From Nitzschia sp. pyKryTriq1 (Eukaryota; Bacillariophyta; Bacillariophyceae; Bacillariales; Bacillariaceae): a DNA stretch of 64,000 nucleotides. The notes below the pieces were generated by a model, which was not told the origin of the DNA, did no database searches, and saw only the letters and a program-made list of their open reading frames with translations. A program made the translations under genes and the position numbers. The stretch is taken from positions 2,294,001 through 2,358,000 of the forward strand of contig OY101116.1 of assembly GCA_956465555.1 (NCBI GenBank). Direction: 5' to 3'. Positions 32,733-43,049 of the stretch are shown here, one piece after another. The stretch's first letter is position 1, and the number at the start of each line of letters is the position of its first letter.

Positions 32733-34550
32733 CTACATTCGAAAGACACCGAATCTGGTGGCATTGGGCTCGCAACCTACCCTCCTAGCGACTGCTAACG
32801 AGCTTCCAAGAACTGCACGAGTATCAGCTGGGTCAATGATACCATCGTCCCATAAATGAGAAGTAGAGAAGTAGGCAGAGCTCTCACGTTCATATTTCTC
32901 CAAGATTGGTTGCTGAAAGGCTGCCTCCTCTTCGGCCGACCAACTCCCCCCTCTTGCTTCAATATTGTCCCGCTGGACGGTGGACAAGACATTGGCGGCC
33001 TGTGATCCCCCCATCACGGAAATGCGAGCGTTGGGCCACATATATAAAAATCGCGGCGAAAACGCTCTCCCACACATTCCATAATTTCCAGCTCCATAGC
33101 TCCCACCAAAGATAAGAGTAATTTTGGGAACTTGTGCATTGGATACCGCTGTAACTAGCTTTGCACCATTCTTGGCAATTCCTTCGGCTTCGTATTTTTG
33201 CCCCACCATAAAGCCTGTGATATTCTGTAGAAAGACAATAGGAATGCCACGTTGGCAGCAAAGCTCGACAAAATGGGCACCTTTCAGGGCGCTCTCCGAA
33301 AATAGAATACCATTGTTCGCAATGATACCACATTCCTGTCCCATTATTTTTCCGAATCCAGTGATCAGCGTCTTTCCGTAGTTGGATTTGAATTCATGAA
33401 AGCGACTTCCATCCAAGATTCGAGCCAAGATCAACCGAACATCGACGGACTTTTTGCTGTCAACGGGGACAACTCCTCCCAATTCTTGTGCATCGTAGAG
33501 CGGTTCTTCCCACGGTGCCGAGAGGGGTGGATTCGATGGATTTCGTCCGAGGCTCGCAATAATATCCCGAGTCTTGAGTAAGGCTTCATCTTCATTTATC
33601 GCCATGTGATCTACGACCCCCGATCCTTCGGCATGTACTCGGGCTCCTCCTAGATCTTCGGCTGTGACTTCTTCGCCTGTAGCTGCTTTGACCAAGGGTG
33701 GGCCACCGAGAAAGATAGTCCCGTTGCCTTGGACGATGATCGTTTCGTCGGACATACTGGGAACATAGGCACCCCCAGCAGTACAAGATCCACACACGAC
33801 TGCAATCTGAGGAATGTTACGCGCGGACATATTCGCTTGATTGTAGAAAATGCGGCCAAAGTGGAACTTGTCCGGAAAGACATCGGCTTGTTGGGGCAGA
33901 TAGGCGCCGCCACTATCAACCAAGTAAATACAAGGCAAGTTATTCTCCATCGCAATTTCTTGAGCCCGCAAATGCTTCTTGACCGTGATGGGAAAGTAAG
34001 TACCCCCTTTGACGGTAGCATCATTGGCGATCATCATACAAAGCTGGCCAGAAACCATGCCGATTGCTGTGACAATGCCAGCGCTAGGAATATCTTCCTT
34101 GGGATCGTCATGGTATCCTGCCAAGGCAGAGAGTTCCAAGACGGGGGTGCCAGGATCGACAAGTCGCTCCATGCGATCACGTGGTAGTAACTTATTCCGA
34201 GCCAGGTGTCGTTGTACGTTTTGAGCCCCGCCGCCTTGTCGAACCTTGTCGAGTTGCTTTTGCAGTTCGGATACCTGGGCTCGTGTACGAGCAGTGGCAT
34301 TCTGGTAGTCTTCCCCGTGAGTATCCAAGCTACAATTTGTCAAGGGTGGCGGCTGGTGGTAGCCGATCTTGGGTAATATTTCGGAAAAGTATTCCTGATC
34401 CTGAAGTGGAAGAGACACCAAGCCACGATAACGATGCTGACAGACTGCTGTCATTTGTTTTGACAGAACAAATCCTTTGCGTACTTGTGAGGCCACAGCT
34501 CGGCTGGTCGTGGCACTGCCGCGACGAGCAAGCAAGCAGTAAATCGTCAT
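32733..34550 (-). CDS. MCCC2: 3-methylcrotonyl-CoA carboxylase beta subunit
   Basis: Carboxyltransferase half of mitochondrial MCC in leucine breakdown; works with a biotin-bearing alpha subunit not in this window. Single exon, 605 residues from the ATG at 34550 ([11 protein letters not shown]...). The N-terminus is Arg/Ser-rich without acids for about 45 residues, fitting a mitochondrial presequence. Crotonase-fold carboxyltransferase features include [21 protein letters not shown], the acyl-CoA site [44 protein letters not shown] and the C-terminal [15 protein letters not shown], which separates MCC from propionyl-CoA carboxylase. A non-ATG upstream extension of the frame is not counted. 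Confidence 0.96.
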   Translation of the reverse strand: MTIYCLLARRGSATTSRAVASQVRKGFVLSKQMTAVCQHRYRGLVSLPLQDQEYFSEILPKIGYHQPPPLTNCSLDTHGEDYQNATARTRAQVSELQKQLDKVRQGGGAQNVQRHLARNKLLPRDRMERLVDPGTPVLELSALAGYHDDPKEDIPSAGIVTAIGMVSGQLCMMIANDATVKGGTYFPITVKKHLRAQEIAMENNLPCIYLVDSGGAYLPQQADVFPDKFHFGRIFYNQANMSARNIPQIAVVCGSCTAGGAYVPSMSDETIIVQGNGTIFLGGPPLVKAATGEEVTAEDLGGARVHAEGSGVVDHMAINEDEALLKTRDIIASLGRNPSNPPLSAPWEEPLYDAQELGGVVPVDSKKSVDVRLILARILDGSRFHEFKSNYGKTLITGFGKIMGQECGIIANNGILFSESALKGAHFVELCCQRGIPIVFLQNITGFMVGQKYEAEGIAKNGAKLVTAVSNAQVPKITLIFGGSYGAGNYGMCGRAFSPRFLYMWPNARISVMGGSQAANVLSTVQRDNIEARGGSWSAEEEAAFQQPILEKYERESSAYFSTSHLWDDGIIDPADTRAVLGSSLAVARRVGCEPNATRFGVFRM

Positions 34551-35337
34551 GGGGAATGGAGATGGAAAGGAGAAGTCTCCTGTATGTATCTTTTGAAGGA
34601 TGGGGGAACTGTTGGAGTTGTGATCTTTCTGCAGAAGTAAAGTGTCGTGTCGTTTTCGTTTTGACACCTTTTCTTCTTCTTTCCAAGCGAGATGTCGTGA
34701 TGTCGCTTCCGAAGAAGAATTCTTCTTTGTCTGCCGGTAGTGTGTGATCCCGCGATCTTTGGCGCGGGAGGCGTACACGTATCAGTACCAGGTACACGTA
34801 CCTGGTACGCCGCCCGCGTGAAAAGAGGTTCCTTTCCGACCCACTCGACCATGCCCGAAACCTCGGAAGACCAGGGGTAAATAAGACTCTTATTTACCCC
34901 TGTCAGCAGACCGAAGTTGGAAGTTCAAAGTAGTGTAGCAAGAGTACTACTTCGTATTATCAGACTCTAGAGAGTAACCTTTCCGCTTTCTACTCTAGAG
35001 AAGTACCTGGTAGTAGAGCCATCGACGACAACTCCTCGTCCAACCGAAGAAGCAACTCGTCCTTTAAATTATATATGTAATGATTGGTATCTCAACAGGA
35101 TCTTGTGCAAAAGGTTTGCTTGCGGGTTCAGATTTCATACAGATGTCTTTCAAACTTTTAGACTGGAGTTCGTACAGTAGTTGGGAATTCGTGGAGGCCT
35201 GCGGGGTCCATACGTTCGTACCTGGTACCGTACAGCTAATAGTCTATACTTTTCACAAAGAAGCAATGATGTTGTTTACATACTGGAAGTATAGACTGTA
35301 TATGTCCACTAAAACATGCCGCATCTACTTGTAGTAT
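34551..35337. other. Intergenic region with perfect hairpin and GTAC motifs
   Basis: 787 nt between MCCB and RER1. Contains a cluster of GTACACGT/GTACCAGGTAC motifs (34773-34810), a 14-bp hairpin (34872-34902), paired TCTAGAG motifs at 34965-35005 and another GTACCTGGTACC near 35218. No gene supported. Confidence 0.6.
34872..34902. repeat. Perfect 14-bp stem, 3-nt loop inverted repeat
   Basis: Arms caggggtaaataag (34872-34885) and its exact complement (34889-34902) around ACT. The snap-back form is too perfect for chance in 64 kb. It lies about 320 nt upstream of the MCCB start. Function unknown. Confidence 0.9.
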
Positions 35338-36181
35338 TTACTTTCCCTTGTGCATACCTCCACCAAACATTCCGGTCTCCTTCCCGGCGTTCTTATATTT
35401 TGACTTTCCAAAGCTAATTGGCACGTACTTGTGCTTGTACATGTGCATGATTTGTCTCTTCATCGTCATGAAGAAGAGAATGAAAAAGTACATTAGCAAA
35501 ATGGGCCAGAACACCGGGACATCAAACACCGAAAAGAAAGTCATCACTATTGATGTGGCCGTTCCCCTGGCACAGGCCAACCAAAATTTGAACTCGGGCA
35601 ATCGTCGCGTAAATGGTCGGTATTCTTTCCCTTCACTTTCCGTTGTTGGTAGTCCCGGTTGATCGCTGGGATCTTCCAATGGAGACAAGAATGCAATAAA
35701 ATTGTTCAACAGATAAATACCCAAACCGTACGCCACAATGAAATAGCCTTGCACCAGGTATACCCTCAGGAAGAAAAGACACAGTAAAAAGCCAAAGCCA
35801 CACCACCGTGGAACGATATGAACTGTCGACTTATCTAGCCAGTACTGAACCACCCGAGAAACTGTAAACGCAAACAAGGGAAATAACAGCAAAGAAGAGT
35901 GAGATAAAAAAAACCAACCCTACATCAGCAACTGGGAACTGTCGGTAGTTCTCTTCCCGCCACACACAACAGAAATCCGCCATGAACAGGGGGGTCCACG
36001 TGATTTCGAAAAATAAGAGACTCGAAAACGAGACATCGGAGGACCGACGATTCATTCAGATTCCTCATCGTTCACGGGTTACGCCTTCTGGCACTGACTG
36101 TACACTAACAAACTCACATTCGGCACTATGTTGCTGGAACGACGGTCGTCCCAAAGGTTCGTCATCTGTTCCTTCCATCAT
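35338..36181 (-). CDS. RER1: RER1-type ER retrieval receptor
   Basis: Golgi membrane receptor that returns ER membrane proteins through COPI vesicles. Exon 1 36181-36118 encodes MMEGTDDEPLGRPSFQQHSAE; a 256-nt intron, long for this window, leads to exon 2 35861-35338, 195 residues. Conserved family parts: YWLDKSTVHIVPRW, RVYLVQGYFIVAYGLGIYLLNNFIAFLSPL, RPFTRRLPEFKFW and NVPVFWPILVMYF-like DVPVFWPILLMYFF, then MKRQIMHMYKHKYVP. Four membrane segments are visible. The C-terminus GGGMHKGK has a lysine at position -3, in a family whose tail binds COPI. Exon 1 is short, so its assignment rests on frame and splice sites. Confidence 0.9.
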
Positions 36182-36938
36182 CTTGACTTTGCTTCAGTAG
36201 CAATGAAATGCTCTGAACTATACTCCTCTACCGGTACAAGTACGGTACTGTAGTTAAATCTTGGTTAAATAGTCAGGGGTTTGGTCGTGTAGTCTGCTGT
36301 GGGAGTGTTACTTGCACGGTACCAGGTACAGTTAGTACAGGTATACTTCGTAATCTACCGGTAGTACCGGCGGTACAACCAAGGTACAACCACTGCTACG
36401 AGTACCATCTTTGTGCCTCGTCGCGAAGGGAAGCACGTCGAAATAAGTACCAGGTACGTAGCCTCGGTAGAGATTTCTACGTGGTGCAATGACCGTGGAA
36501 AATGCCATCTCCGTTTACGGGACAGACGTGGGTCGTAAAAATGACCCCTGAGTGTAGAAGGGATATTTTCTATCTATATATAAAATTGAAATTGACGATC
36601 TTCCTCTGAGGGGTAAATTGACTAGACCTACAAAGGACGGTCCAGGCACTCTGGCTGTATAGTACCGGTACGTTATAAGAAGTACCAGGTACCTATCCCT
36701 ACCGGTACATATCGACATCGCTCTTCGACGACTTCTTCTCGCTGATAGAGTTTAGCTGCAGTGAAAGATATTTTTACTTGTCTTCCATTGTCATCTATAG
36801 CTAAGGATGGAGCTATGTACAAAAACTTCTTGATGTCGGCTGATAAAAGTCTACCTTAGGTGGGCCTGAACACCCCGAATAGAATACAAGCTAGAGTAGA
36901 GAAATAGTAGTATTCGTGGCAGTACTTGAATCGAACAT
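36182..36938. other. Intergenic region rich in GTAC palindromes
   Basis: 757 nt between RER1 and the unknown large gene. GTACCGGTAC-type clusters occur at 36228-36250, 36315-36470 and 36660-36710. No gene supported. Confidence 0.6.
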
Positions 36939-39900
36939 TTAATGCGACGGTTCCACTGCCTTGAGTGATCTTTCATAAAAGTCCAGTTGTTGGAACATCT
37001 CTTCGCCCACGGCTCTAAACATCGCACTCCGATCTCGCGAATTTTGGTCCTGGTATTTCCTTGTTCTCAGCGTGCTCGAAGATTTGAAGCCACGGCTCGA
37101 CGCAGGAGTGGGCCTTGGAGGGTTCAGGCCAGTTCGCCCGGCGGCTCGATTGCGAAAACGCTGCTTGACATCTTCAATCTTGGAGGCGCTAATGGTGGAT
37201 GTGACATTGCTAGGTGAGCTCGCAGTAGTAGGCGTGCGACGACTGGCCGTGATGGCCCGTGCAAGTACCATTGAATGCTCCCGTTCGGCAATTGCTGCAG
37301 AAGATTCCGACTGGAGATCGTTCAGCTTTTGGCGCAGAATTTGAATCTCCATTTCCTTCTCGTTTCGCAATTCAAGAGCTCGTTGCTTGACCAGCATGGC
37401 TTCACGAGCAGCCAGTTCGGCACGAAGCTCCGCCCGCTGAGCACGGCGAGCCAACGCCTCACGTTCCTTTTCTTCATGGAAAGTTACAGAAGTGTAATCC
37501 GAATAGTAAGAGCTAGCATCCGTGACGACTGAGGATGGTGCAATAGACTCGGCATCATTGTCAAATTGCACCAGCAGTGCTTCATATTTCGCAACGAGCT
37601 TTTCGATTCGGTCGCGGACTAAATGAAAGGCCTTCTCTGCGAGCACAAGCTTGTGGGAGACAGTCTTCACTTCCTCCATGGAAGTGAGGTACGTCATCTC
37701 AGCTTCAGTCATCATCATTCCATCACCGTCGAAATCGGCTTCTTCTGCTTTCATTTCATCCTCAGCTTCAAGTTGTTCAGCAGTGGCTTCGTTCAGTTGA
37801 CGGCGCAGTTCCTATGAGAAGAAATAAGAGGTTAGAAAGATGATTCCAGTCAAATGAAACGTTAGAACTCTCAGTGCAATGGTTTTCTTTGGACCTACAA
37901 GACATTCTTGATTGCAAAGCTTGAGCAAAATACTCTGACAGTCTCCAATGGTGAACATTTCGAATCCTCGCAGGTGTCGTGGTCCGATGGAATGACAGCG
38001 GTACTGTGATAGCTCCAAGTCATCGACCCATCCAACTTCTTCCCACGTGTACTGTTGCTGTGGTGGAAACTGGTGTTGCGACGAACGATGATCGTTCCAG
38101 CTCGGTTGCAACGGTCGACGAATGTAATAGGCTCGTTCCGAACGACGCGTCAGTAACGATGTGTAGACTACATCTTTGGGCGTTGCACCATCGCGCCATG
38201 CTTTGGCAACGACGAGGGCATCACGAACCCGCATGGCAGCGCGATTATAGGGGGTCAAGACGAGATCGTCGACCACCGAGGTACCACCACGACGTTCCAG
38301 CCCTCGCTCGATATCCTTTTCCATGATCCGACTGCGCATCTCCATCAAGGCAAAGGCTTTTGTTGCGTCCTCTTCTCTTTCCATTTCGTCATAATAGCTC
38401 AGTGAGGCAGAAACCTTTGTACTCATTTTTCGGAACTTCTTGACCAGATTTTTCATCTCATCGGGATGAACATAGTATTTTTGGAGGCCACCTCTAACAC
38501 TCTCACCCCAGCTATCCACTTCGTATTGGTCGGAAAAGACAGACGACGCAGACGTCTCGCTGGCGGCGGGTTCCGATCGCGTCTTGTATTTGTCAATCGC
38601 AGCTTGAGCTCGCCGAGAGGGAAGAGAATGGGATTGCGCAAAGAGTTTGGCACTGATTCCTCCAACCGTATCATCGAGGGATCGATCGTGCATTCTCTTG
38701 CCCGCCGTTGCCATTTCATTAAATCCCGGAATCTTGGCAAACCCATGTTGGTCATAGTCACTGTTACTTAGATTTTCATCAAAGTCACTGGCTGTTTGGC
38801 GATTCGTAAAGTCTGTGGATGTTGTCTGAATAGTTGTCAATCCGCCACCTAGAAGGACCACATTGAGATCCTCGTTATCGTTCCTGGGCATGGCTCCCAG
38901 TGTGTACTGGCCGTTCTCAGGAATGGAAGGTGTCCGATTCAAGTAACCCTTTCGGGATGCCCCTGCATTTGACAAACCATCAAAGATATCCGAATCGGTT
39001 TCACCGCGGCCGCCGCCCTGGGTGACACCATCAAAAATGTCCGAAGATATCTCCTCAAGTAGTTGGTCTTCCGGATCCGGTGGGATGCGCCTCGGTCGTC
39101 CTCTCCGCATATTATTGTTGTTGTTACTCACACTGCTGTAGTTCGTGCCCGAAACGCTAGAATGGGTGCTATCGGATTCCGTCCCATCCATTAAATTGGG
39201 CACATCTCGCGTCTTGTCCAACAATCCGCGGTATCCCAGGGCATTTGTGGCGTTGAAGGTCCGATGAGGCGGTGCCAAGTGATCTTTCAGTCGCAACGCC
39301 TCCTCTGTGGGCGGTTGAGGCTTTCCTGGTTGAAAGCGCATAACAGATGCGGCAGCAGCTTGTCGATGATTCAAGGGATTTCTGGGTTCCAGTGGTTGCA
39401 GCGTTCGCAATTCCTTGGGGTTAAAGTACGCCGATGAGGTCGTGGAGTATCTTGTGCTCACTTCCGATGTGCTTTCGTCGTGCGTCAGAATACTGTCGCC
39501 GATACCGCCCCAAGGATCCGTCAGTTGTCCCACATGATTACTATGATGGTGACGGCGGTCGGCACGGTCGTGGTACTGTCGATCATCTTGTCCGTAGATT
39601 TCGCTGACGCCACGCACTCGCTCATGCATGGGAGATGCTCCTCGATGATGATGATGATGATGATGGGGCACATTGCTTTGTATGCTACGTGTATTATGAT
39701 TGTGATCTTGATCCTCTTGTTGCTGCACCTGTTGGATTCTTCTGCTCATGATCAACGGCGAGTTTGCAGCTGCTGTGGCATTAACAATGGCTGCCGCCAG
39801 ATTGTAGTCTCCCGCGGAAGAATTGGAATCAGTCGTACAACTTTTGTTGTGGAGACTGACACTACCGGTACTATTCCTGGTCGCTGCTCCCACCTCGGAA

Positions 39901-40754
39901 TCCGAGTAGCTAGATTGTTCCATCGCAACCGGTACAGTTCCTCCACGTTTGTCTTGGGTACCGGGCCATCCTACATATCCACTGGAAGAGTCGGACCGAG
40001 GAGGGGAAGGACAGGGTGGTTCTTCATGATCAGCTCCCTTGACAACCGCCCGACTCGAAAATAAAGATGCTAACCGAGAAATTCTCGTGGACCCTCCTTT
40101 TCGTTGTTGTTGCTGCGAAGAAGAAGAAGCCGAGGTGGCTTCTGGATCGGTTCGTTTGGTACTTTCGGTGGGGATGTTTCGGGCATGAGTACTACCACTA
40201 CTGGTACTCGTAGTATTGTGGAATCGGTAGGGCTGTCTCGCTTGACTACTGGTGAGCGAAGTATTCAGCATCGTATTCGTAGATGAGGAGGGAGTCACGG
40301 CGGCTGCTTGTGCTTGTGCTCGTGATTGTACGGGAGAGCGTTGATATTTCGCAAACGGACTACTGGCTCTTCCTGCTCGAAACAAGCCGCTCGTATTGGT
40401 GGTATCTTGGTCTGCTGAAAACGAGTGCTCCGGTGAAGACAGCGGCTGCGTGGTGTCTAACGTGCTTGCGTTTGGCGACATACTTTCCTCGAACGAATAA
40501 GCTGCCACGAATTGAATGGCGGCGGCGGAGCTCGATTTCTTTTCCGAGGTCGATCGTTGTTGTTTGGAATGTTTGTCAAAGGAGCTGTTCGATGAGGCGC
40601 CTCCGCTGTCGACAGCCGGGATTCCTCGGGCTTGAAAAGCGGTGCTTGTATGACGACTCGACGGAGACGGAGGAGACGAAGTCGAAGTGGCTAGTAACGA
40701 CGATCGATCACGATTGTCACTGCCCCACGGTCTTCGAGAGGGAAAGGTCCTCAT
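36939..40754 (-). CDS. Large unrecognised Ser-rich protein with C-terminal coiled coil
   Basis: Two exons, 40754-37899 and 37811-36939 (87-nt intron, GTAGG...CATAG), 1242 residues; the join reads NQECL-ELRRQLNEATAEQ. The first 700 residues are low-complexity: Ser/Thr-rich, with Gln, Asn and a His run (about residue 380). Around 790-950 there is a more ordered part (YYVHPDEMKNLVKKFRKMSTKVSASLSYYDEMER; LTPYNRAAMRVRDALVVAKAWRDG). The second exon is a charged coiled coil (about 1030-1100; ARRAQRAELRAELAAREAM) with a basic Ser/Arg region and an ordered end MFQQLDFYERSLKAVEPSH. No membrane segment, no catalytic motif. It could be a scaffold or cytoskeletal protein (weak inference). Start at 40754 is the first ATG. 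Confidence 0.75.
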
Positions 40755-41767
40755 TCTTGTTGTTCTACAGTTATGGAATTGTGGTGCTATCTCGAGGGAG
40801 GAGAGGCAGGGAGGCACTGCAGTGGCTTTTGCTACCGTAGCTGTCGCTCCTAAGGCGACGACGACGACGATGAATGTGGTAAGACGAGTTGGTGGGGGTT
40901 GGACGACTCACTCACTCCTCAACAGAAACGAATGTTTAGGCATTCGGAGGGGATAACTGCCGGGTCCAACAATGATGCATCAATGGCTGGTGTTGTTGTC
41001 TTTGTGATACGACTCGCAAAGGCCGACAGATCGTGTGATTAGCTTCCCAACGTGTGTGAGGATCGAGGATGCGAAAAAGTTAGACGTGTTGGAGGGAAAG
41101 GACAGTTACAAAACGTTTTTCCCGCCAGTGTTGCTGACAAGTGAAATTGTGTAGAATTCTACGAAAATTGAATTTTGGCATGTTGCATCCGTTGGACTGG
41201 GTGGCATGGCATCCTCGCTACGAGTACCGGTACACGTACTGTATCTCTCTTCACACAGTTGGCGCCATTGCGCATCGTCACGCGACACTGACCGACCGAC
41301 GATAAACTCGCAAGACCATGAAACAATGGTCGACGGCCAGAGTGCAAGACATCGTGCCAACAGCCATTCGACAACAGCCCGGCAAATACCGGTGCCGGTA
41401 CCTGGTACTCTGTACCGAATACCGGTACGGACTACTGTACCGTTAGCTTGTCTAAGCAACAAGCATGTGAAGATAAAGTAAGTTTGGCATGATACCGACC
41501 GTACAGTAAGAAATGATTCTTCATTATTCTATGACGAAAAGATGAAAGAGAAAAGAGACTACTGGTACTGCAGACGAAATTGACCCCCAATACGCTTTGT
41601 TTTGTTGTCCAAATCGAGTACTGGGATCTACCGTACCAGGTACGGTAGACCTGCTTCGAGTATACATACCGGTACAGACAGTGTTGCCACCTCGATCCTC
41701 CGTCTCCTCATCTGCGCTCCTCCACCGACAGTAACAAGATAAAAAGAGAAACGTAAAGTATAATACT
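40755..41767. other. Intergenic region, no gene seen
   Basis: About 1 kb between divergent starts. GTAC/ACCGGT clusters at 41222-41242, 41385-41445 and 41560-41680. No gene supported. Confidence 0.55.
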
Positions 41768-42709
41768 ATGTTCCAACGAGGAGCCACACGAACTTCTACT
41801 AGATCAGCGTGCCATATGATCAAAAGGACAATTGTTGGAATGGTGACGAATTCCAAGACATCTCCGGAAGGATCAACAGCCAGACACTACTCCAGTGCTT
41901 CCATACTTCTCAATAAGCATGCCGACGACCTTTTGCAATTTCTGCACCAGCAAGGAGCCATGGGTCTCGATCATGGGCCCCTTCATGTTCGGGCCTCCCG
42001 ATACACTCCTGGAGAAAAGAAAGAAGACAAAGAATATGATTCCAAAGTCATTCATTTCCAGCGGCATGGGCAAGGATATCACAATCTCATGTACGCAGTG
42101 CTCAGCGATGCGGGAGCGCCAATACTAGATGTCTATGATCCAGATCCACAGAATAATCCATTTGTTCGACCAGAAATGGTCGACTCGCCATTGACCGAAC
42201 TGGGGAGAGAACAATGCCTAGCGCGCCGGGCCCATGCAGCACAATTGGCTCCCGAGGTTTTGATTGTTTCACCCTTACATCGTGCCTTACAAACGGCTCA
42301 AATTACATTTAGGGACTTTGAGGGGAAAATTCCATTTATTGCTCACGAAGCGTGTCGAGAAGAGATGGGGCTTTTGATCTGTAACAAACGGCGCCCCTTG
42401 TCAGATACGATCAAGGAGTTTCCCAGTATTGACTTTTCAATCATGGAGGAAACGGCGGAAGAAGAAGACAACCTTTGGGACCCAGAAAAACGAGAATGCC
42501 CCAAGGCGCAATCTCAGCGGATCTATGACTTTTGTACGGACTTTTTACGGCAACGGCCGGAAAAAGAGATAGCAGTTGTCGGGCATTCAGCGTGGCTATT
42601 CAACCTGTGCAACACTGTTTTGGATTGTGGCCAAGATGATGATCTTCGATCTTGGTTTGGTACTTCCGAAATAAGAAGCATGCAATTGACATTCTCAAGG
42701 AAAGGGTGA
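41768..42709 (+). CDS. Histidine phosphatase (phosphoglycerate mutase-like) family protein
   Basis: Single exon, 313 residues. Catalytic features: HFQRHGQGYHN, SPLHRALQTAQ, the acid CREEMGLLICNKRRP and VVGHSAWLFNL. The pattern RHG-Q-x-x-HN with an internal W/D-rich loop is seen in small plant and algal mutase-like proteins of unknown substrate. The first 90 residues are poorly conserved, Thr/Ser/Arg-rich at the very start (FQRGATRTSTRSACH), so an organelle presequence is possible. Only about 25 percent like the gene at 17392, judged by eye, so the two are not recent duplicates. Confidence 0.9.
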   Translation: MFQRGATRTSTRSACHMIKRTIVGMVTNSKTSPEGSTARHYSSASILLNKHADDLLQFLHQQGAMGLDHGPLHVRASRYTPGEKKEDKEYDSKVIHFQRHGQGYHNLMYAVLSDAGAPILDVYDPDPQNNPFVRPEMVDSPLTELGREQCLARRAHAAQLAPEVLIVSPLHRALQTAQITFRDFEGKIPFIAHEACREEMGLLICNKRRPLSDTIKEFPSIDFSIMEETAEEEDNLWDPEKRECPKAQSQRIYDFCTDFLRQRPEKEIAVVGHSAWLFNLCNTVLDCGQDDDLRSWFGTSEIRSMQLTFSRKG

Positions 42710-43049
42710 TATAAGATAGAACTCGAATCTAGCTCTAGTAGAGAGATACTAATGTGTTGCTTGCGGGCGTTTGATTGTAGGGGTACGTATGTATCTACAA
42801 TACACAATATAAACAACAAGCCTCTGTGTAATAGTAGCACATACCCAGGATTCACCAAAAACTCGAGGCTGCATACCGCTCTAGGTACATTTCAAAAGGG
42901 GAGCTAGTCTATTACTGTGAACTACAGTATGTACTACCCGCGATTGACAATATAAAAATTCAAAACCATTTGGTTGATAACTATGATGAATAACACACAA
43001 ACATCGTTTCACGCAACATGAATCAGATGCGGAAATAGAGCCCGGCTTT
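42710..43049. other. Intergenic region, no feature beyond CTCTAGTAGAG motif
   Basis: 340 nt between convergent genes. A CTCTAGTAGAGAG motif lies at 42733-42745; otherwise AT-rich 3' flanks. Confidence 0.5.

Noticed and set aside
36939-37811. Separate gene for the coiled-coil frame at 36939-37754
   Set aside because: Joining it to the large gene through a clean 87-nt intron keeps phase and gives a continuous helix; no own start or promoter is evident.
39480-40064. 194-codon plus-strand frame opposite the large unknown gene
   Set aside because: Lies opposite low-complexity Ser-rich coding sequence, where stops are rare on both strands; no domain.
17392-42709. The two histidine phosphatases as a recent tandem duplication
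   Set aside because: They share only the superfamily motifs; exon structure and sequence differ, so they are old paralogues.
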